Shown: piece by piece, positions 11,160 to 24,452 of the stretch
Numbering within the stretch: the first letter of the stretch is position 1
How the letters are laid out: each line of letters starts with the position of its first letter
Source of the DNA: Medicago truncatula
Lineage: Eukaryota; Streptophyta; Magnoliopsida; Fabales; Fabaceae
Assembly (NCBI RefSeq): GCF_003473485.1
Contig: NC_053042.1
Span: forward strand, 41,568,762-41,632,761
Direction: 5' to 3'
DNA length: 64,000 nt
Program-made: the position numbers and the translations under genes
Notes under the pieces: generated by a model
Database searches by the model: none
What the model saw: the letters and a program-made list of their open reading frames with translations, nothing else
What the model was told of the DNA's origin: nothing

Positions 11160-11960
11160 TGTTTTAGCCCTTAAAATGCTGAGGCAAGTTGACATCTTCA
11201 ACACTGCACTTGTTTTTTCTTTTGATTGTTTATGAATGATTTGTAGCCGATAAGTATGTCTCGGTAAAGCTGAAAGCTAGTAGTAATTTACAGAGTGTTT
11301 TTTCGGTTTGATGCTCAATAGGTTGATGAAGCCATTCTTTGATCAGATAAATTTGAGGGTTCATCTAAAGCGGAAAAAAAAAAAAATCAAACAATAGTAT
11401 TTTAACTATTATGATTTGTTATGCTTATGCATGTGTATAATGCCAATAATTAATTTGTTTACCAATAGTTGATATCATTCACTTGACTCTCACTCAGTAG
11501 TGATTGAAGGAGCCGGATCCGATAAATCCATTGATAACCAACCTATTGAATCAATGAAAATAAACAATAAAAGAAAAAATCAAGCAGAATCTAAGTCCTT
11601 AGAAGACAATGAAAGTAAAAATCAAGCAATTAGTCTGTGTTTGGAGTCAAGTTACAAACTCCTTCAGATGAATCAACTTGTGCATTGACACTCAATTTAA
11701 CATTTCCAAACAAGTGCTAAGAGGGCATAATCAACTGTCCTTATAAGCAAAGTCTCATTTTCAAATATTGGCCAACACATCAAGTTTAACAGCGTGTTCC
11801 TATAAAGAATTTTAAAATGGTAATGCATGTGTTGAGAGGAATTAAACTGCTTAATTTGGATATAAAACAAAAGAAATGAAAAAATTGTCAGTAACTCAAA
11901 CATTTCTTTGATTTTAAACAAAGGAGTTGAAACACTACCTAAAATCGGAAAATTTATAAA
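11160..11960. repeat. Diverged tandem duplicate, copy A (3' flank of peptidase gene)
   Basis: Ordered shared blocks include the stretch ending 'gtagtaatttacag' (11280-11294), 'gccattctttg' (11331) and 'gtgctaagaggg' (11713). All recur in the same order in copy B. Copy A has an extra ~300 bp (11400-11695), including a short open frame 11500-11688 that shows no recognisable domain. Confidence 0.65.
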
Positions 11961-12759
11961 TTTTGTTTTTTTTGTTAGCCCCCGGTTCTGACGGGAAGGG
12001 TACCCTAGTGATTCGGAATTCAGCTGAGAGGTAAATAAAGTATGACCAATAATTAATAAATACTAACTCATCTTACACGTAAATTTGATAAATGCAAACA
12101 TTCATCGCTATTTTTCTCATTTCTTATTTCATATTGACTAATCAATCTTCTTGCATACATTATCTAGCTTTATAAAATTGATTTTGTAGAAATAATTTTG
12201 ATTTTTTATTATAAATGAGTTTAATGTAAAGTGATTTATGTTTGAATATCGTCCCAATATAATCGATACGAATGAATGATGTTTGGATATTGCTTTTTGA
12301 TGTGCAAATGACCAAAATGAGTTTTAACATGTGTGTAGATCAATTTTCTCCTTCATTTACTTTTGATTAAATTGACAATAAAAAAATATTAAATTAGCAT
12401 AATTGCTAATAACAAAGTATTCAAATAAAAATAAAAGTAGGGAATATTTGTTAAACATGAAGTACTCAAATAAAATTGCAAGTAGAGAATATTATATAAA
12501 GTACAATTCGAAATATTACTGCAAGTTTAATTATTTTTCTTAAACTCTATAATTTGATCTTAAACCAAGTCTCGAACATGATTCATCAAAAATGAAGAAA
12601 GTATATTCAAATTTTAGGATAAATTCAAGTTTAACTGGTCTGTGATAATTATCGTGATGGAGGGCTATGTTTTCACCTTCGTAATGATTGAAATCGGCAT
12701 CCATTTTAGCATTGCTTCAAATAAAGTTATGTATATGTTTCAGATGAAAGTCTTTAGCA
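11961..12759. other. AT-rich spacer between duplicate copies
   Basis: No gene or clear repeat. A stretch at 12170-12350 resembles the generic AT-rich sequence seen again near 21390-21520, without definable ends. Confidence 0.4.
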
Positions 12760-13215
12760 AATAGTCCAGGCAACTTGACAGCTTACGTCAATGTGACATT
12801 GCGAACAAATGTTCATTTTACTTTTCTTCAACACTGCTCTTATTTTTCATTTTAATTTGCTTATGAGTGCATTGTTACCGATATGTTGGTCTCAGTAAAA
12901 CTAAAAGCTGGTAGTAATTTACAGTGTTTTTTTAGGTTTAATGTTCATTGCTCAATAGATTGATAGAGCCATTCTTTGGTCAAATAAAATCGAGGGATCA
13001 TCTAAAGTAAGGAAAATCAATGATTATAGTATATTTATAACAGTCCAAAATGTGCTAAGAGGGTTTATTCAAAAAAAAAAAAAAAAAGTGCTAAGAGGGT
13101 ACAATCACCCGTCCTTTTCAAATATTAGACAACACGTGACCACATTATCAAGTGTAACTGCGTGTTCAAAGGAATTGAAACACCTCCTACAGTCCTATGG
13201 GAAAATTGATAACTA
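12760..13215. repeat. Diverged tandem duplicate, copy B
   Basis: Contains the same block order as copy A: 'cttcaacactgctcttattt' at 12828, 'gtagtaatttacag' at 12911, 'gagccattctttgg' at 12965, 'gtgctaagagggt' at 13047 and 13088, and 'gaaacacctcctac' at 13176. Copy B is compact and has an A-run at 13072-13086 with 'gtgctaagaggg' repeated on either side, like a short target duplication. Confidence 0.65.
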
Positions 13216-13265
13216 GGTGGTATTTTACATGGGAAAGGTTAATCCTTTTCCATGGTGGAAAAGTT

Positions 13266-13560
13266 GGAAAAGTTGGATTCAATCATTAGATTAAGTGAAG
13301 AACATATTCTTAACATACTCTCTCAACACTAGATTTTTCTTCACACTATTTTCCAATAATTTTTAAAAATTCTGAAAATTAATTTTCAGAAATTAAAAAA
13401 ATCAAAAAAAATTCAGATAATTTTTTTTTTAAATTCTATAATTCATTTATTGAATGTTAGAATTTTTTTTTGAAAAAAAAATTCCAGAATTTTATTTCAA
13501 AATATTTTCAAATCATTGAATATATTCTTCACTTAATCTAATCATTGAATCCAATTTTCT
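13266..13560. mobile_element. MITE with ~40-bp terminal inverted repeats
   Basis: The left arm (13266-13309), containing 'attagattaagtgaagaa', is the near-perfect inverse of the right arm (13518-13558), containing 'ttcttcacttaatctaat'. The interior is very AT-rich with further small hairpins around 'gaaaattaattttc'. No ORF. Confidence 0.75.
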
Positions 13561-14651
13561 TACACACAATATCCAATGACGTCGCAATCATGTACTTTTC
13601 TCCTCTCTTTTTTGTGTTGAAATAGCTTCTCACACATACCACCTTTCTCTAATTCTCTCAACCAAACACTAACTGGCCGAATCCTTTATCTTTGGTTATT
13701 TTGAACCAAAGTCGCTGTTAAAAAAGAACGCCAACAAAATTCATGCGATTAAATTTCCGAACATTTGATTTCCAAAGAATTGAATTACTCTATCCAAAAT
13801 TATGTTGGTGTTAGTTGTCTGTTTTTCTGCTAAACTGCGGTCTCATACTCCTGTCATATTTGCTGCCTTACTGAAACTCAATGGGATATACAAAGGTATA
13901 AACCACATGATACTTAAACCATAAAACACTCTACTGCCACCTAGGATGTTAACTAGAGTATCTAAATAGACAACTTACTTACAAGATTACACTTGTTACC
14001 CAAGTAAATCAACTTTGGCTGACTTGTTTATTTCGAAATCACCTTGACAGCAGAAAATTGTGTCCTTCATATAAAGACTTCATCATTCAGGTGTCTTAGT
14101 ATTAAGATTTTCCTAGTACTAGAAACACTGACACCTAAAAACTAGCTAATTAGGAGCTGCAAGAAAACCGTATCAACACAATACGACAATACACCAAAAC
14201 TCTAAATAGCCTTCAGAAAGCAACAGTGCAACACCACTATTATCCATTTGTCATTCCTTATAACCTCTTTTTCCTTTTTACATCAACAAACCAGTATCTA
14301 TATATTTCAATAAGATCACACACAAACCATCAAAACCAACTCCCCTCCATGTTTAAGAAACACTACAAAGAAATGCAAATCTCATTCCCCCAAAGGACGA
14401 AGCCCGTAACAAATTTGTAGCCGATATAAAATACACAAATCCTACACTGGTTGTAACATGACTCTCCATGTCCACGCTCTGTTACATACCATACCACCAT
14501 CATTACCACCAAAACATTCATCAGGTCGATATCTAATTCTCAACTTTACTAAAGTAAACAAAGCAGCCTCGATGAGCAAAAAAGTGTTTGAACTTTGAAG
14601 CATCAAACTCTACAACAATGAAAAGTCACATCGTGTAGCACAAATAACATA

Positions 14652-14927
14652 GGGTGTGTTTGTTTCAAGTTCACTAAATTTATTCCTAGGAATAACATTC
14701 CTTGGTTAACATTATAATCTTCCCATGAACCTTAAAAATAGGAAGATTAATAGGTAATTACACATATTTATTCCCATCTCATGGAAACTTTACTCTCACC
14801 CTTTTTTCTTTGGGAAAATATTTGTATTGAACATTTTATATAGAGAAATAAAATTTAGAAAACTTGTAACAAACATAGATATGTATATTTCAGGAAGCTA
14901 TGAATATAACTTGAAAGAAACGCACCC
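14652..14927. mobile_element. MITE with GGGTGTGTTTGTTTC-type ends
   Basis: The left end 'gggtgtgtttgtttcaagtt' and right end 'aacttgaaagaaacgcaccc' are inverted repeats over 20 bp with two mismatches. The flanking trinucleotide ATA is present on both sides (14649-14651, 14928-14930), suggesting a 3-bp target duplication as in PIF/Harbinger MITEs. Bases 13570-14640 are spacer or 3'-flank sequence with no gene recognised. Confidence 0.7.
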
Positions 14928-15144
14928 ATAGTGAACAAATCTATTGATTGACACTTAGATTAGTGGAGGAAAACTCATGAACACAAACAGTAGTTATATG
15001 TGTATAGAGGAGAGATGGAAACATCATAACAAGGTAACATTTAACAATATTAGTAGAGTTGTAATAACCGGTAAAGAAACTGAAAATCAGAAGTATTTAT
15101 AGCAATAAAATAATGGGAGGCCCAAAGGTAACGCACAAATCTAT

Positions 15145-15684
15145 CTATCCCCAGTCGAGAAAGGGGAGGTTGGAGTATCCAACTTCAGGAGGAGGCTGCA
15201 GTGACGGAGGTAAATTGCCGAATGAGACACCCATGGTATCTCCTACTATATTCCCTACGTACATGTATAGTACATAACATTAATTAATCATGAATTCAAC
15301 AACATAAAGAAAGAAAGAAAGAAAGAAATATTGGGGTAGCTGACCTGGTGTTGTTGTTATTGGTTGTTGTTGTTGTGTATTGGGATGAAAATATTTGCAA
15401 GAATCGCCGTAACGACAAAATCCCTAAATATATATATAGAGAGACAGAGTTAATAGCAGTAAGAAATGATAATTAATGTGGATGCGAATTTAAATTGATA
15501 GTACCGTGTTGACGAAGTGGAAGCAGAAGGGTGGAATAGGGTTATGGTGTTCGGGTTTGAAGGAATCGTACCAACGAGATTTGGCTTGTTTGTGTTGAAT
15601 ACCGGCAGAGTGGCGTTTCCGGTCTAAGTGTGTATCTTGAAATTGCTTATCGCAATACTCACAGTAGTACTTTTTCATTGCCAT
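15145..15684 (-). CDS. U11/U12 snRNP 20 kDa-like (ZMAT5-type) zinc-finger protein
   Basis: Three exons on the minus strand: 15505-15684, 15345-15423 and 15145-15242, giving 118 residues. The N-terminus carries a U1-type C2H2 finger (YYCEYCDKQFQDTHLDRKRH then SAGIQH). A CCCH finger follows with exact C-x8-C-x5-C-x3-H spacing; its first Cys lies in exon 1 and the rest (GFCRYGDSCKYFH) in exon 2. The tail has a short Q/P/T stretch and ends SNLPFLDWG. Two-finger architecture and order match ZMAT5/U11-U12-20K, a component of the minor-spliceosome U11/U12 di-snRNP. Plant databases often label such proteins 'zinc finger CCCH domain-containing protein 3'. A second in-frame Met lies at residue 3, so the exact start is uncertain by two codons. 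Confidence 0.85.
15310..15328. repeat. (AAAG)n microsatellite in intron 2
   Basis: Five AAAG units inside the second intron of the zinc-finger gene. Confidence 0.7.
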
Positions 15685-15841
15685 TTTCCCCTCAACTCCA
15701 GCGTAGATTGAAAGGAATTGGTACGGCGTCGTCGCGTCGTATATAAAATATTATGATTCAATGCTGGTCAAGTCTAAAACTTTTTAACATTAAATTCTCT
15801 AAATTGATTTTTGAATAAACAATCAATTTAGTTTCTAAAAT

Positions 15842-15937
15842 ATACATCCGCAAAAATTGATATTTTTATATTCATTGATGGTCTATAATAAAGATCATAT
15901 ACATCAATTTTTGCTTATAATAGTGACCAAAGAGTGT
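15842..15937. mobile_element. Degenerate Stowaway-like MITE
   Basis: A shortened, mutated relative of the intact element at 22616-22762. It keeps 'gcaaaaattgat', a central 'ataataaagatcatatacat' region and a right end 'tgcttataatagtgacc', then 'agagtgta'. Bases 15700-17284 otherwise hold only spacer and the 3' flank of the kinase gene; no further gene is recognised. Confidence 0.55.
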
Positions 15938-17284
15938 ATAAAATAGTAGACTATAAAATATATTAAATTGTCATTATACTCTGCTGTTAAAATGCTATAG
16001 ACTAACATGACAGATTCTGATATATTATGAAGACTAAAACGATGGATTTTATATATTTTAGAGACTAACTATCTTTATATAATTTATGAACTAAATTGGT
16101 AAAGATACTTAAAAGTACTCAACTGATGAAAATTATCTTGAATAACTAGAATCGCAGTCAACCAATACTCGTTTACATTTGCTGTACACCAAAAATCCAA
16201 CCAGTGGAAACCGAGACCAAAAATTATGGTCTTAGTCTTAACCGTTGATTATTAGTAGGAATTAATCAATTCTAAAACCAAAATATTTAAATTCCAAGTT
16301 CAACTTACAATCAAATCAATTTTACTTTAAAACAACCAAACATTTCAAAATCAACTCTACACTTCCAAAATTAATTTTGGCTCTTCCAAAGAACCAAACC
16401 AACACTAAAGAAAACCAAAATAAACAAGAAATATCCATGAGAAAAAAGAAATAAAAAAAAATTACAGGAGAACACATGTATTAACTACTCTGTCTTCTTC
16501 ATAGCAGATTAGAAGAGCAGTTTAGAAGAAACTAAACAGAAATCACAAAAAATCTTTAGACTGATAACCAGAAGAAGACCATACTTTCATCCACAGCTGG
16601 TTTTCCATTCACAACAAGTGTAATTTCCAACAAATTTTCCCAGAGTAGCCTTGACCAGAGGAGCCATTATTCCCTTGACCAAAAGAGCACAGGAATGAGC
16701 ACCTAAACAGCCAAAGGCAAGAAACTGAATTGTGCTCTTTGAATGATTACCGAGTCCTCAAGCAATGTCCTTTATTTCCTGTCCTATTTTCTTTTGGTAG
16801 AAATGGCAAGCACCTAGAACTGATTGGAATTGCAAGTGTAATTGGTACAGCAGACACAAGTCAAGGTAAGATCTGCCAGTGGAGTTTAATATTACATAAT
16901 AGAGCAATTACAAGCAACGAGACCCGGTTGTATGTTGAAACTAACTACATAAACTACCAACACAAAGGAGGCAAAACTAGATTACGCAATAATCCGTCAT
17001 TATCTCCACAAATACAAATACAAATACAAATATTGATACAACATTTAGATAATTGTAGACACTTGTCTTCTATTGCATGTTACAATCTGCTGTGATACAG
17101 GAAAAGGGTATTCTGAATACCCATATAAGGGTTGGGTAATATTGGGTAGCATATATCTCTAAATTTTCTATCACAGGCAACCGAATACAACAAAGATACT
17201 AATAAATATCATATCATCAAATAGAATGAACGTCTAGCGTTCATATGGAAACAACACTTGAGTTTTGTTACATTTTACGACATA

Positions 17285-20202
<2,918 letters not shown>

Positions 20203-20819
20203 CGCCACTGAAACCCTTTCAATTTTAATAACTCATCCACCTGCCAGAATGAAAAATGCCATCACACTCAAAAAACATTCCTTTATTATAAAAATTGAAT
20301 TTTTATCAAAAACCAAATAGACCCACATGAATTAAAAGCCATAAAAGTTGAAATCAAACTAGCCCAATTATTAAATAAACCATCTTGCGACCAAAGATCA
20401 ATCAATCCCATGAAAACATCACAAACCCTAAACTGAAGATCGTTGTAATTGAACGGGATCTAAATTAACAAAACAAAATTAACGAACACAGAGAGACAGA
20501 CAGCTATGAAAGACAAACGAACATGAGCTACATCAGAGAGAAAATTGAAAAAACAAAATTAAGGAAGAAAAAAAGCATAAATAAAAATAATCAAGAAAAA
20601 ATTGAATGAAGAAAATATACAATTTGGGATGGAGAAAGAAGGAGTTGGAAATTAGATCGAAGACATAAACAAAAACAAAAGTACATACATACCAACGAAA
20701 CGAAAGCAAAGCATGTGTTGATGTGAATGTTGTGTTGTGTGATGTGAGGGACAGTTCTCTGCTTTTTTGTGTGGTCTGCTATAATGCGCTGGTGACAGTC
20801 AAGGAAGAAACACAAACAC

Positions 20820-21570
20820 CCACTCCAATTATTATTATTATTTTTATTTTTTATTTGTCAGGTGAATAAAAAAGAATAGAAAAATAAATGTATGTATAGT
20901 GTGAACGTGAATGAAGTCTGGCTTGGTTACCTAAACTTTTGACCGTTCAAACTTCAATGTTCAATGAAATTCTAGTGACCAGTGTGTGTATATCAGTTAG
21001 TAAACAATTCATTATTTAATTCACCACAAAACTAACTAGAAGGAACATAACATGGATTATATTTTGTTTTTGGCGCCTCCATTTACCACATTATGTGACA
21101 CAACAATGCTTAAATAAGATGACTTGAGTTTCTAACGTAACTAAGGCTGTAAGTTCGGATTTAATTTTAAACATTTAACAACGTTATAATTTTCGGAAAG
21201 AGTTTACCACTTATTTAGATCTTATAAACTTAAGGGATTAATCTCCACAATTACGCTCAGAAAATATTTGATTTACATTAAAAAAATGACAATATATGAC
21301 AATGTTAATGAATATTATCTACACTTTACTAAATTAGATAGGGAGTAGTAGTTATGTTTCTAAATGTAAGTTACACTTAAGGTATGTTTGGTTATGTGTT
21401 GACAAAATTTAATTTTGAGTGAATTAATTATAGTTTAAAGTGAGTTGAAATTACCATAATTCATGTTTGAATACATTTATGTATAAATGAGTTGAATAAT
21501 AAATTTAAATGGTAAAATCAATTACTCCCTCCATCTTTATTATTATTTTTTCTAAATATATCTTTAATTA
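20820..21570. other. Spacer upstream of the kinase gene
   Basis: Promoter-side and intergenic AT-rich sequence with no coding frame. At 21521 a Stowaway-like 'tactccctccatc' end appears, but no matching right end was found. Confidence 0.4.
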
Positions 21571-21595
21571 ATACTACTAACTTGTCTTGAAATAT

Positions 21596-21732
21596 ATCCA
21601 GTGAACATAGCTCAGTTGGTAGGACAATGCATTATTATATGCAGTGGACGGGGTTCGAACCCCGGACACCCCACTTATTCACCTTATAAGGTGAATTCTA
21701 ACCACTAGGCTACCTGACAAAAAAAAAAAAAA
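21596..21732 (+). mobile_element. tRNA-derived SINE with target-site duplication
   Basis: Box A 'tagctcagttggtagg' (21609-21624) and box B 'ggttcgaaccc' (21652-21662) are both near-consensus RNA polymerase III promoters. The body ends 'ccactaggctacctgac' plus 15 A. Direct repeats of 17 bp with one mismatch flank it: 21579-21595 and 21733-21749 (aacttgtcttgaaatat). Complete structure suggests a relatively recent insertion. Confidence 0.88.
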
Positions 21733-21960
21733 AACTTGTCTTAAAATATGAAAAAACAAATTTAATTGCAATAACATTTTGATAATATTAAAACACAAAA
21801 TGGACAAATTAATTGCACTAACAATTTTTCGTAAAAAATGTGAAAAATGCAAAAGCAATTTATATATACGATGTATATAATCAAAAGTTTCAAATGAAAT
21901 CAAATCTGAAAACAAAATCAATTATACTCAAGACCAACTAAACATATTTTTGTTGTCTTT

Positions 21961-22042
21961 GTGAGCTTAGTTCAGTTAGTAGATGTATAATATATGCAAG
22001 GTATGAGGTTCATACCCCAATCACCACCATAAAAAAAAACAT
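21961..22042 (+). repeat. SINE copy, 3'-truncated or diverged
   Basis: Begins 'gtgagcttagttcagttagtag' (box A-like), has box B-like 'aggttcataccccaa', and ends at a 9-A run. Same family as 21596-21732. Confidence 0.55.
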
Positions 22043-22591
22043 ATTCCGTTTGACTCTTTTAAAAGTGAAACCAAACATAAGTTTAGTAAAAAAAAAAACT
22101 TCGTTTACAAAAATTAACACGAGTCTCTTTCAAAAGTATCTATAATTAATTTACTGTTTTTGATTTCGTCGTTTGACGAAAACTTTAATGGAAATATAAT
22201 TTTGACCAATGCTTCATTGCTTCTAGTCTAAACTCAAGTGCCCCCTATTTACTAAGGATCTTGATATTTATACCCCATGATCCATTAGAGAGTTTCTAAA
22301 CATTCTTTTTTAACGATCGTTGGCATGATGAGGCATAAATTGTGAAGTTGAAAAGCTATTAATCTGTTCTTAGTTGGTAGGGTAACTCTTAACCAGGGTT
22401 GTCTTCTGAGTTATCTTGGGCGTTTCCAAACCACTACAATTCCGTTTTTTATTTGCGAGGAGACGGTTTAAAATTGCGGGAATTTCATTTTGGACAAATT
22501 TGGCAACCTAACTATAAAGGTCGTCCAGGCATTCAAAATCTTGAGTTCATTAATTAAGTTATAAGATGAAGTTGGTTTGGAGTATAGCTGC

Positions 22592-22885
22592 TCACAAAAT
22601 TATTTTACACATGTACGCCCTCCGGTCACTAATATAAGCAAAAATTCACTTTTAAGATACATTCAATTAATGATGTATGTGACATATAATAAAGACCGCA
22701 TACATCATTAATTGAATGTATCTAAAAAGTGGATTTTTGCTTATATTAGTGACCGGAGGGTGTATTTAATAATGTGTTATCACAACGATTAATAAAAACG
22801 ATATTTATATTCTTTAATTAATGTGGCAACACATTATAAATGAAGTATTAAACGATAAAATGTGTAAAATAGTTTTTTGATTGGT
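22592..22885. mobile_element. Outer MITE containing an inserted Stowaway element
   Basis: 'acaaaattattttacacatg' at 22594-22613 is inverted at 22858-22880 (aaatgtgtaaaatagttttttg). The region between holds the Stowaway MITE 22616-22762 and AT-rich sequence. No ORF. Confidence 0.6.
22616..22762. mobile_element. Stowaway/Mariner-type MITE (147 bp)
   Basis: It begins CGCCCTCCGGTCACTAATAT and ends as the inverse of CACCCTCCGGTCACTAATAT. Almost the whole element folds into one hairpin. It is flanked by TA at 22614-22615 and 22763-22764, the hallmark Tc1/mariner target duplication. Confidence 0.85.
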
Positions 22886-22911
22886 TATGTATCTTTAAAA
22901 ATGTATATTTC

Positions 22912-23533
22912 ATTTGTCTCAAATTGTAAGCAAAAAAAAATCAAACCACACCTACTAACAAAACTACTACCTCCGTTCCTTTTTAATTATCACTTTTTCA
23001 AATTTTACGCAAACCAAGACAATCAATAAATGATACTACTTTTGATACAATTGTTTTTGATTTTACTATAATAGCCTTATTAATTTAATATTTCATTTCA
23101 TATGTTTCTCTCTCCGCAATAAATATATAAGGGTAATGTTGGTAAAACAATATTTAATTTTGCATTGAACTTTGACAGTGACAGTTAAATAGGAACAAAT
23201 TTTTTCTTTAAAAGTGACAGTTAAAAAGGAACGGAGAGAGTAAAACATAAGAATCTGAAGTATAGTTTTTTGTATTTTCTTTGGAATAAGTTTCATGGGA
23301 AGAAGTAAAAACAATTTTTATTGGCTATTGATTATGGAGAAAATGGAAAAGAGAGAAAATTGAATGTAATTTGCATTTAATTTCATGTGAATAAACAAAA
23401 GCTTTTCATGAAAAAGATAGTTTTTTTATAAAAAAAAAAAAAGATTAAATAGGATACAAGTTTATCTTTTTTGCTTACAGTTTGGGACAGAGAAAATAAG
23501 TTTTTTTCCTTACATTTTGGGACGGAGGGAGTA
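22912..23533. mobile_element. Second outer Stowaway-like MITE, split by another MITE
   Basis: The left end has 'gtctcaaattgtaagcaaaa'. The right side has 'tttttgcttacagtttggga' followed by a second end-like 'ccttacattttgggacggag' with 'ggagta' at 23529-23534. Between them sits the complete MITE 22970-23240. Confidence 0.6.
22970..23240. mobile_element. Stowaway-type MITE (271 bp)
   Basis: The left end CCTCCGTTCCTTTTTAATTA and right end (inverse of CTCTCTCCGTTCCTTTTTAA) form terminal inverted repeats of about 35 bp. It is flanked by TA on both sides (22968-22969, 23241-23242). Confidence 0.8.
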
Positions 23534-23567
23534 CATGCTTAATATTTAGAGGTAACCACTATTTGCC

Positions 23568-23751
23568 AAAACGATGCGGCCAACAAAAACCAGCCTTGCT
23601 CGGTTATTTACACGGATAATGTGAGTTTTCCCATCTGTGAGGGGTATGTAGTGCCCTACAAAACGATGTGGCCAACAAAAACTAGCCTTGCTCGGTTATT
23701 TACACGAATAATGTGAGTTTCTCCATCTGAGAGGGGTATGCAGTGCCCTAC
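23568..23751. repeat. Two-copy 92-bp tandem repeat
   Basis: Copies 23568-23659 and 23660-23751 both run from 'aaaacgatg' to 'tgccctac' with only a few differences. Noncoding. Bases 23752-24253 have no recognised feature apart from an (AT)n run near 24212-24228. Confidence 0.8.
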
Positions 23752-24258
23752 GTTTGGCCTTAGTCTTCCACTTCGAGGCATGTTTTCGTTGATGTTATTT
23801 ACACGTGCACGACTTTCCCATAAAATTTATGGCTTTGCGATTAAAGCCTTCTTCGTTCAGTGTCACTGTAAACATAAAGCACGAGTTAAATTTCCAATTG
23901 TCCAATTTTACTGAGTTTTGACCAAGTTTGATATCTTTGTGACCTTCATGTACTTCGGTAGACTTGAGAAAGATTCTACTAAATCACATTCGATTGTATT
24001 TACAGCCGTATAACCCGCCATCAGTTGAGGGAAACTTATATGACCCTAAATTGTATGTTTGCCAATTTCAGCTCACATGTCATTTATTTTTAGGTATAAA
24101 CAAAATTATATGGTAAAAGAATATCAAAGTTTGAGTGGATCATTTTTTTCTTCTTTTAAGTTCTTGGTCCAAAATTTCAAGTTTATAAATTGTTGTACGT
24201 TTATGCTAATATATATATATATATATAAAAGTATTTGAACCTTTTGTTTTTCTCATAG

Positions 24259-24452
24259 TATTATGAAAGAAACAAAAGTGAATGAATAATTCTCATTAAC
24301 TGAAAATGAAGTAGGATTACAACTTATATATGAAACAAAAGATCTACTGCAACTAACATATACTAACTGTATACTAACACAGTCACTAACTTGTTCAGCA
24401 AGTTACTTATATAACTAAGTTGTATCATCACTAATCACTTCATTATGCAATA
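24259..24452 (-). repeat. 3' LTR of the copia element
   Basis: 194 bp, apparently identical to the LTR at 29005-29198. It is preceded by the 5-bp target duplication CATAG (24254-24258). On the element's strand a purine-rich tract (GTGGGAGGC, 24453-24461) abuts its start, as expected of a polypurine tract. The gag-pol stop codon (24415-24417) lies inside this LTR. Confidence 0.93.

Noticed and set aside
11500-11688. 62-codon plus-strand frame with a polar composition
   Set aside because: No Kozak context, no domain, and present only in one copy of the duplicated flank; treated as chance.
16560-17100. Possible extra gene between the zinc-finger and kinase genes (both strands have short frames with Cys residues)
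   Set aside because: No splice-compatible exon chain or recognisable domain; most of it is probably 3' flank of the kinase gene.
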